DNA of 5,299 nucleotides from Planococcus sp. (in: firmicutes) (lineage in GTDB: Bacteria; Bacillota; Bacilli; Bacillales_A; Planococcaceae), in NCBI GenBank assembly GCA_030147455.1, contig JASKZU010000279.1, forward strand, positions 1 through 5,299. Direction: 5' to 3'. The translations under genes and the position numbers were made by a program. The notes beneath the pieces were generated by a model. That model saw only the letters and a program-made list of their open reading frames with translations. It did no database searches and was not told where the DNA came from. Numbering within the stretch: position 1 is the stretch's first letter; the number at the start of each line of letters is the position of its first letter. Positions 1 to 4,383 of this stretch are shown here, piece after piece.

Positions 1-7
1 CCAGCTC

Positions 8-27
8 GAAAGCGGAAAGGCTTTTTT
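8..27 (+). terminator. weak candidate terminator at the left edge
   Basis: AAAGC (9-13) pairs with GCTTT (20-24) around a 6-nt loop and is followed by further T residues (25-27); G8-T25 may add a wobble pair. The T-run lies on the plus-strand side, so it would best serve a rightward gene ending left of the window, convergent with the yitW-like gene. The stem is only 5-6 bp and the window edge cuts off the context, so this is tentative. Confidence 0.25.
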
Positions 28-33
28 ATCAAT

Positions 34-342
34 TTAACGGACGCCGAGCGCCATTTTAGCATAACGCGACATATGGTCTTTGCTCCATACTGGCTGCCAG
101 ACGATTTTTACATCGACTTCTTCTACTTCAGGCAGTTCATATAGCGACGTCTTCACCATTTGAACAATTTGCGGGCCCATTGGGCATCCCATAGAAGTTA
201 GTGTCATTGTCACAACACAAAAACCATCCTCGGATAGCACGACGTCATAGACAAGACCTAAGTTGACGATATCAACGCCAAGTTCCGGGTCAATGACATT
301 TTCCAGTGCGCCCAGCAAGTAATCTTTTGTTTCCTGATCCAT
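34..342 (-). CDS. yitW: DUF59/MIP18-family metal-sulfur cluster assembly factor (YitW/SufT-like)
   Basis: A 102-residue single-domain protein of the DUF59 (MIP18) family, cytosolic, with members that help mature iron-sulfur proteins (SufT in Firmicutes, the MIP18/CIA2 proteins of eukaryotes). The sequence shows the family's N-terminal signature DPELGVDIVNLGLVYDV (residues 18-34) and the reactive-cysteine motif T-S-M-G-C-P at 49-54, with Cys53 as the conserved cysteine. It ends in the W-x-P-x-W...MS..AK..LG pattern common to YitW-like proteins (82-100). The length is normal for a stand-alone DUF59 protein. The start is set by an excellent ribosome site, GGAGGG (plus-strand 349-354), six bases before the ATG. 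It lies 67 nt downstream of the yitV-like gene on the same strand and could be co-transcribed with it. No suf genes are present in the window, so the Fe-S role rests on family knowledge. Symbol by resemblance to the B. subtilis yit cluster. Confidence 0.9.
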   Translation of the reverse strand: MDQETKDYLLGALENVIDPELGVDIVNLGLVYDVVLSEDGFCVVTMTLTSMGCPMGPQIVQMVKTSLYELPEVEEVDVKIVWQPVWSKDHMSRYAKMALGVR

Positions 343-409
343 AAAAATCCCTCCATTTCCTATTACTGATTATCTTACCAAACATTGAAGCCGATTGAAA
401 TCGACTTGC

Positions 410-1177
410 TTATGCCTTTACTTTCGCTGCCAGCCAATCAGTCGCGGTCAGCATGCCGCGACGCGTAACCGCGTGGGCCGCTTCTGTTTCTTTCATAAAG
501 TGCAGCCGTTCAGGATAAGCGGCGTAATCCTCCTGAAGTGCGTGGTAGAGGCGATTGGTCGGCTCGAACGGAACAGTCGGGTCTTTGACGCCATGCCAGA
601 AAAATACTGGACGGCCGTTTAATGCCTGACGATTCAAACTGATGTCAAAGCGGGACAATGCCTGAAGCATGCCCTCTTTTTCAGCTTCAGTCAACGGCAG
701 TTCAAAACCGCGTGATTCATATTGCCGCATCTGCGCTTTCGCCAGCTCGACGTAATTGCCCGAGCCCATCATGACAGTCGCCGCTTTGATCCACGGATGT
801 GTGGCCAAAGCCCCGAGTGTCGTGATGCCCCCCATCGATGTTCCGCCGACTGCAGGTTCTCCTGCTGCCAGTCCGCGTGTTTGCAGCTCATCGCGCAGCA
901 ACGCCAGCTCTTCGATAGAAGTCAGGACGACTTCCCAGAAACGCAAGCTGATTTGGACTTCATCAAGCGATTCATCGCGTTCGCCGTGCAGCAAAGCATC
1001 CGGCAAAATAACGCGGATTCCTTTTTGCGCCCATTGCCAGGCGAAGTGAAGGTTATGTTCTTTGGCGCTTGTGTGACCATGGAGAAAAATGACGGTCGGC
1101 AATGCTCCGCCTGTGTAGCCTTCTGGTGTGATATGTAAAACAGGGATATGCCCCCAGCGTTCTTTTTCAACATTCAT
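410..1177 (-). CDS. yitV: alpha/beta hydrolase, YitV-type esterase/peptidase-like (S9-related fold)
   Basis: A 255-residue cytosolic alpha/beta-hydrolase, counted from the preferred ATG. The motifs appear in order: an oxyanion-hole strand, FLHGHTS (31-37); the nucleophile elbow G-T-S-M-G with Ser114 (GGTSMGG, 111-117); the acid Asp199 in WHGVKDPTVP (194-203), which also resembles prolyl-oligopeptidase/dienelactone hydrolase relatives; and His235 in EAAHAV (232-237). A complete Ser-Asp-His triad is therefore visible and the enzyme is probably active. The physiological substrate is unknown; B. subtilis YitV is annotated as a putative esterase. There is no signal peptide. The start is ATG at 1177, because AGGAG (1186-1190) sits 8 nt upstream. 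An in-frame GTG at 1186 would add three residues (V-R-R) but overlaps that ribosome site. The gene is divergent from the HAD gene and upstream of the yitW-like gene. Confidence 0.88.
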   Translation of the reverse strand: MNVEKERWGHIPVLHITPEGYTGGALPTVIFLHGHTSAKEHNLHFAWQWAQKGIRVILPDALLHGERDESLDEVQISLRFWEVVLTSIEELALLRDELQTRGLAAGEPAVGGTSMGGITTLGALATHPWIKAATVMMGSGNYVELAKAQMRQYESRGFELPLTEAEKEGMLQALSRFDISLNRQALNGRPVFFWHGVKDPTVPFEPTNRLYHALQEDYAAYPERLHFMKETEAAHAVTRRGMLTATDWLAAKVKA

Positions 1178-1185
1178 GCGTCTCA

Positions 1186-1190
1186 CTCCT
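1186..1190 (-). promoter_or_regulatory. ribosome binding site deciding the yitV-like start
   Basis: On the minus strand AGGAG is followed by 8 nt (TGAGACGC) and then ATG at 1177. The alternative GTG initiator at 1184-1186 overlaps this motif and has only A-rich sequence further upstream, so the site supports the shorter, 255-residue protein. Confidence 0.75.
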
Positions 1191-1198
1191 CTGTTTAA

Positions 1199-1227
1199 AT
1201 GCTACCAATTTTCTCCTGGACACGCAA
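1199..1227 (-). promoter_or_regulatory. candidate sigma-A promoter for the yitV-like gene
   Basis: Reading the minus strand, TTGCGT (plus 1222-1227, 3/6 match to TTGACA) is followed after 17 nt by TAGCAT (plus 1199-1204, 4/6 match to TATAAT). Transcription would begin near 1192, giving a leader of about 15 nt before the ATG at 1177. The boxes are weak matches, but the position and spacing are right. A leader this short would also exclude the GTG at 1186. Confidence 0.35.
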
Positions 1228-1229
1228 AC

Positions 1230-1249
1230 AACCAGCCGCAAATCTGGTT
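1230..1249. repeat. interrupted palindrome between divergent promoters
   Basis: Perfect 6-bp inverted repeat AACCAG-N8-CTGGTT. It lies between the candidate -35 boxes of the two divergent genes, 2 nt from the leftward one and 3 nt from the rightward one, and is centred between them. This placement fits an operator for a dimeric regulator. On the plus strand it is also followed by T1250-T1254, so a hairpin/terminator reading is possible, but there is no rightward gene directly upstream for it to terminate. No known regulator motif was recognised. Confidence 0.4.
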
Positions 1250-1252
1250 TTT

Positions 1253-1282
1253 TTGACGAATGGGCAGGATTACCGATACACT
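1253..1282 (+). promoter_or_regulatory. candidate sigma-A promoter for the HAD-degV-cdr operon
   Basis: TTGACG (1253-1258, 5/6 match to the -35 consensus) and TACACT (1277-1282, 4/6 match to the -10 consensus) are separated by 18 nt. Transcription would start near 1289, leaving a leader of about 25 nt that contains the AAGGAG ribosome site. The ATG at 1260 lies inside this promoter, upstream of the predicted start of transcription, which argues against it as the translation start. Confidence 0.55.
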
Positions 1283-1295
1283 GAGAAGAGTTAGA

Positions 1296-1301
1296 AAGGA
1301 G
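1296..1301 (+). promoter_or_regulatory. ribosome binding site deciding the HAD start
   Basis: AAGGAG lies 12 nt before the ATG at 1314. The spacing is slightly long, but this is the only good site in the leader. It supports the start at MKPHLIVLDLDGT rather than the in-frame ATG at 1260, which has no comparable site upstream. Confidence 0.7.
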
Positions 1302-1313
1302 TCGGATTTTTTT

Positions 1314-2126
1314 ATGAAACCGCATTTAATTGTACTGGACTTGGACGGCACATTGTTGACCGACCAGAAAGTCATCTCGCCAAAAACAAAAAGCATTTTG
1401 GAAAAAGCTAAACAGCAAGGGCACCAAATTATGATTGCTACAGGGCGCCCTTACCGCGCCAGTGAAATATATTACCGTGAACTGGGCCTGACAACGCCAA
1501 TCGTCAACTTCAACGGGGCCTTTGTCCACCATCCCAATAACGATAGCTGGGGCCTCCACCATACGCCAATCAATTTAAACACTGTGCACGAGGTCGTAGA
1601 ATCCATGCACGATTTTGATTTCCACAACATCGTTGCGGAAGTAATGGACGATGTATATGTGCACCACCACGACGAAAAGTTGATGGACATCTTCAGCTTT
1701 GGCGATCCTACTATCACGACTGGCGATTTGAGAAGCTATTTAAAAACAGATCCCACTTCCATCCTGATTCATGCACCGTTCGAAAAAGTACCGGCGATTC
1801 ACGCTCACTTATCGGAAGTTCATGCAGAAGTGATCGACCATAGACGCTGGGGGGCGCCGTGGCATGTTATTGAAATTGTGCGCTCAGGCATGAACAAAGC
1901 AGTCGGCATCGAACATGTCTCCAAATCACTGGATATCCCGAAAGACCGAATCATTGCTTTCGGCGACGAAGACAACGACCTGGAAATGATCGACTATGCA
2001 GGTGTCGGCGTTGCGATGGGGAATGCGATCGATCCATTGAAAAACATCGCCAATGAAATTACATTAAGCAACAACGAAGACGGCATCGCCCAACTGCTTA
2101 TGGACCGTTTGAAACTAACTATTTAA
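1314..2126 (+). CDS. yitU: Cof-type HAD-IIB phosphatase, YitU-like (probable riboflavin-pathway phosphatase)
   Basis: A 270-residue cytosolic HAD-superfamily phosphatase with the type IIB (Cof) cap. All four motifs are intact: motif I DLDGT (9-13, nucleophile Asp9 and acid/base Asp11), motif II Thr43 in ATGR, motif III Lys195 in GMNKA, and motif IV GDEDND (217-222) for Mg2+. The cap lies roughly between residues 80 and 185. The closest family I recognise is B. subtilis YitU, one of several HAD enzymes reported to dephosphorylate 5-amino-6-(5-phospho-D-ribitylamino)uracil in riboflavin synthesis. That substrate is family knowledge; Cof enzymes are promiscuous, so other sugar phosphates are possible. 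The cap is notably histidine-rich. The start at 1314 gives a protein that begins directly at the motif I strand; an ATG at 1260 would add 18 unconserved-looking residues and lies within the promoter. It is first in a three-gene operon, with 14 nt to the next gene. Confidence 0.88.
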   Translation: MKPHLIVLDLDGTLLTDQKVISPKTKSILEKAKQQGHQIMIATGRPYRASEIYYRELGLTTPIVNFNGAFVHHPNNDSWGLHHTPINLNTVHEVVESMHDFDFHNIVAEVMDDVYVHHHDEKLMDIFSFGDPTITTGDLRSYLKTDPTSILIHAPFEKVPAIHAHLSEVHAEVIDHRRWGAPWHVIEIVRSGMNKAVGIEHVSKSLDIPKDRIIAFGDEDNDLEMIDYAGVGVAMGNAIDPLKNIANEITLSNNEDGIAQLLMDRLKLTI

Positions 2127-2140
2127 AGGGAGGTTCTTCA

Positions 2141-2992
2141 ATGAGGTTATTTGCTGACAGTGCTTCTGATTTGCCGAAAGAGTTTTTTGAACAGGAAAGC
2201 GTCGTGTTGTTTCCGCTGCGCGTTCATATTGGCGACAAGGAATTTGAAGACATCCGTACAATCGATTCTTCGAAAGTATATGAATCCATCCGTTCAGGCA
2301 TTCAACCGAAAACATCTCAAGCGTCTCCGGAAGAAATGCTAAAGGCGTTCGAACAATTGGCCGTGGACGGTGAAGAAGGCTTTTATGTCGCCTTTTCTTC
2401 TGAATTATCGGGCACTTATGCAACGGCAGTCATGGCTGCCGATCAGGTCCGGGAAGAACATCCAGAGTTGCAGCTGACGATCATCGATTCTAAAGCTGCA
2501 TCGCTCGGATACGGCCTGCTCGTCAAAGAAGCTGTGAAATTGCGCGATGCTGGGGAAACCTTGGACAATATCGCCCAGAAAATTCAATTCAAGGCAGACC
2601 ATCTGGAAAGTTTATTTACCGTTGAAGATCTCGATTATATGGCCAAAGGCGGCCGGATTTCCAAAGGCAGTGCATTTGTCGGCGGCTTATTGAACATCAA
2701 GCCACTGCTTCATGTTGAACAAGGCAAACTCGTGCCAATCGAAAAACTGCGCGGCCGTAAAAAAGTCATCAAACGCATGATCGAATTGATGAAAGAACGC
2801 GGCAACAACCTTGACCAGCAGACCATTGCCATCAGCCACGCCGATGACTTGGCAATTGCCAACAGCTTGAAAGAGGAAATCGATGCAGCCTTCAGCCCGA
2901 AAGCAGTCGAGATTTATATGATCGGTTCAGTAATCGGCGCTCATACGGGCCCTGGGACACTTGCTTTGTTTTTCTATAATCAAATCGACTGA
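2141..2992 (+). CDS. DegV-family fatty-acid-binding protein (FakB-type; YitS-like)
   Basis: A 283-residue cytosolic DegV protein, full length for the family. DegV/FakB proteins hold a fatty acid in a closed pocket and, in the characterised cases, present it to the kinase FakA to make acyl-phosphate for phospholipid synthesis. Visible signatures: DSASDL (6-11), the T-S-Q-A-S-P loop (58-63, family TSxPSP), SSELSGTY (86-93), DSKAASLGYG (116-125), FTVEDLDYMAKGGRIS (159-174), NIKPLL (185-190) and the C-terminal G-A-H-T-G-P-G (266-272), whose His268 belongs to the conserved head-group site. The ribosome site AAAGGGAGG ends 7 nt before the ATG and begins at the HAD stop codon. It is the middle gene of the operon, 14 nt from each neighbour. 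No fakA is nearby. Genomes of this group carry several DegV paralogues, so bound-lipid preference cannot be assigned; the context beside yitU/yitV/yitW-like genes suggests the YitS member. Confidence 0.9.
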   Translation: MRLFADSASDLPKEFFEQESVVLFPLRVHIGDKEFEDIRTIDSSKVYESIRSGIQPKTSQASPEEMLKAFEQLAVDGEEGFYVAFSSELSGTYATAVMAADQVREEHPELQLTIIDSKAASLGYGLLVKEAVKLRDAGETLDNIAQKIQFKADHLESLFTVEDLDYMAKGGRISKGSAFVGGLLNIKPLLHVEQGKLVPIEKLRGRKKVIKRMIELMKERGNNLDQQTIAISHADDLAIANSLKEEIDAAFSPKAVEIYMIGSVIGAHTGPGTLALFFYNQID

Positions 2993-3006
2993 AGGAGTGG
3001 CAGCGC

Positions 3007-4338
3007 ATGAAAAAAATCATCATCGTTGGTGCGGTCGGCGGCGGCGCGACCGCCGCTGCGCAAATTCGCTATTATGACAAGCAAGTGGAAATTGCTGTTT
3101 ACGACCGCGACTCCACAATGTCGTACGCAGCATGCGGCACTCCCTACGTAATTGGCGGTATAATTGAAGACGAGACGTCCCTTCTTGCGGCAAATCCGGA
3201 GCAGTTTAAAACCAAACGCAACATTGACGTGAAGCTGGAACATGAAGTAATTGAAATCCGCCGGCAAGAGCAGGAAGTGCTCGTACGCAACTTGAGGACC
3301 GGCGAAGAATTCACGGATGCTTATGATGCCTTGATTTTATCTCCGGGCGGAAGCGCCGTGACGCCGGACATTCCAGGTTTTAACCAGTCCAATGTCTTTA
3401 CGCTTCGCAGCTACGGGGATATGCAAGCCATCCAAGCCTTTATCGAGCAAGAAAAACCGACGCACTGCGTCGTATCCGGCGCTGGCTATATCGGGCTCGA
3501 AATGGCGGAAAACTTAAAACACCGGGGTATGGAAGTCGACATTGTCCACAAATCGCCGCATATCTTGTCTATTTTAGATCAAGACTTGTCCCGGTTGCTG
3601 CATGCAGAACTGGAAGCAAATGGCGTAACAGTCCACACAAAAAGCGTGATTGAGAAGATCAGCGATCGTATGGTCACACTTTCAAGCGGCAAACAGCTGA
3701 AAGCGGACTTGGTGATTGTGAGCATCGGCTTAAAACCGAATACAAAGCTCGCTGAAGGGGCAGGACTTCCCATCGGCCCAACCGGCGGCATCGAAACAAA
3801 TGATTTTATGCAAACGGCGGATCCCGCAATTTATGCCATCGGAGATGCATCTGAAAATGTAGACATGGTGACAGATGAACCTAAGCGCGTGCCGCTTGCA
3901 GTACCTGCCCACAGGCAGGCATTTATTGCAGCGCGCCATATAACGGGACATCCTATTGCAAAAAAAGGCTTGCTTGGCACGTCCATCTTAAAAGTATTCG
4001 ATTTGGATGCAGCGATGACAGGACTGACAGAAACGGATATCCATAAAAAAGGGCTTTCAGCTGAAACATTGATCCATACCGGCAATTCCAATGCCGGCTA
4101 TTATCCTGACCACAGTAAATTGACGCTGAAGGTTCATTACGATCCTGACACACGGAAACTCCTAGGTGCGCAGTGCGTCGGCGGAAAAGGCGTCGACAAA
4201 CGCATTGACGTCATCGCAACAGCCATCTATGCCGGGCTGACAATTGATGATCTGCAGGCGCTGGAATTATGCTATGCACCGCCATATTCCTCGCCTAAAG
4301 ACCCAGTTAATATGATTGGTTATAAAGCAATTCGCTGA
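3007..4338 (+). CDS. cdr: CoA-disulfide reductase
   Basis: A 443-residue FAD-dependent oxidoreductase that reduces CoA disulfide to two CoA-SH, keeping the intracellular CoA thiol pool reduced in the cytosol. It has an N-terminal FAD site, IIIVGAVGGGATAAA (4-18). The single active-site cysteine, Cys43, sits in SYAACGTPY, the same residue number as the catalytic Cys of the Staphylococcus aureus enzyme, with no redox-active CXXXXC pair. The nucleotide-binding motif is SGAGYIGLEMAENL (157-170), the second FAD contact is YAIGDAS (276-282), and the C-terminal dimerisation domain carries Tyr366 and YAPPYSSPKDPVN (423-435), where the family's helper tyrosines lie. His181-Lys182 after the second nucleotide-domain strand fits NADPH use, as in S. 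aureus; this is inference. There is no C-terminal rhodanese domain, so it is not the CoADR-Rhd persulfide form. AAGGAG overlaps the degV stop and sits 9 nt before the ATG. It is last in the operon and followed by a strong terminator. Related NADH oxidases are the main alternative. Confidence 0.9.
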   Translation: MKKIIIVGAVGGGATAAAQIRYYDKQVEIAVYDRDSTMSYAACGTPYVIGGIIEDETSLLAANPEQFKTKRNIDVKLEHEVIEIRRQEQEVLVRNLRTGEEFTDAYDALILSPGGSAVTPDIPGFNQSNVFTLRSYGDMQAIQAFIEQEKPTHCVVSGAGYIGLEMAENLKHRGMEVDIVHKSPHILSILDQDLSRLLHAELEANGVTVHTKSVIEKISDRMVTLSSGKQLKADLVIVSIGLKPNTKLAEGAGLPIGPTGGIETNDFMQTADPAIYAIGDASENVDMVTDEPKRVPLAVPAHRQAFIAARHITGHPIAKKGLLGTSILKVFDLDAAMTGLTETDIHKKGLSAETLIHTGNSNAGYYPDHSKLTLKVHYDPDTRKLLGAQCVGGKGVDKRIDVIATAIYAGLTIDDLQALELCYAPPYSSPKDPVNMIGYKAIR

Positions 4339-4343
4339 AATTC

Positions 4344-4381
4344 AAAAAGCCGCAGACACATCCTCGTGTCTGCGGCTTTTT
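4344..4381. terminator. strong bidirectional intrinsic terminator
   Basis: A perfect 16-bp inverted repeat, with arms 4344-4359 and 4366-4381 and a 6-nt loop ATCCTC. The core stem is 11 bp and GC-rich (GCCGCAGACAC), with five A:T pairs at the base that provide a T-run on either strand. It sits 5 nt after the cdr stop and 2 nt from the stop of the convergent GH13-type gene, so one structure can end both transcripts. Confidence 0.95.
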
Positions 4382-4383
4382 GT

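Noticed and set aside
392..403. Short palindrome CGATT-GA-AATCG between the yitV- and yitW-like genes
   Set aside because: A 2-nt loop cannot form a stable hairpin and no T-run follows; a 5-bp AT-rich repeat of this kind is expected by chance.
395..622. 75-codon plus-strand open frame
   Set aside because: Antisense shadow of the C-terminal part of the hydrolase gene; no domain and no context.
722..1138. 138-codon open frame on the plus strand
   Set aside because: Lies wholly antisense to the well-supported alpha/beta hydrolase, has Cys/Arg-rich composition with no recognisable domain, and lacks a convincing ribosome site.
1260..1313. Upstream ATG extending the HAD protein by 18 residues
   Set aside because: It sits within the predicted promoter, has no ribosome site, and the extension precedes a canonical N terminus that starts right at motif I.
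2115..2423. 102-codon minus-strand open frame across the HAD/degV junction
   Set aside because: Opposite strand to two strong genes, covers the degV ribosome site, and its composition is unlike a real protein.
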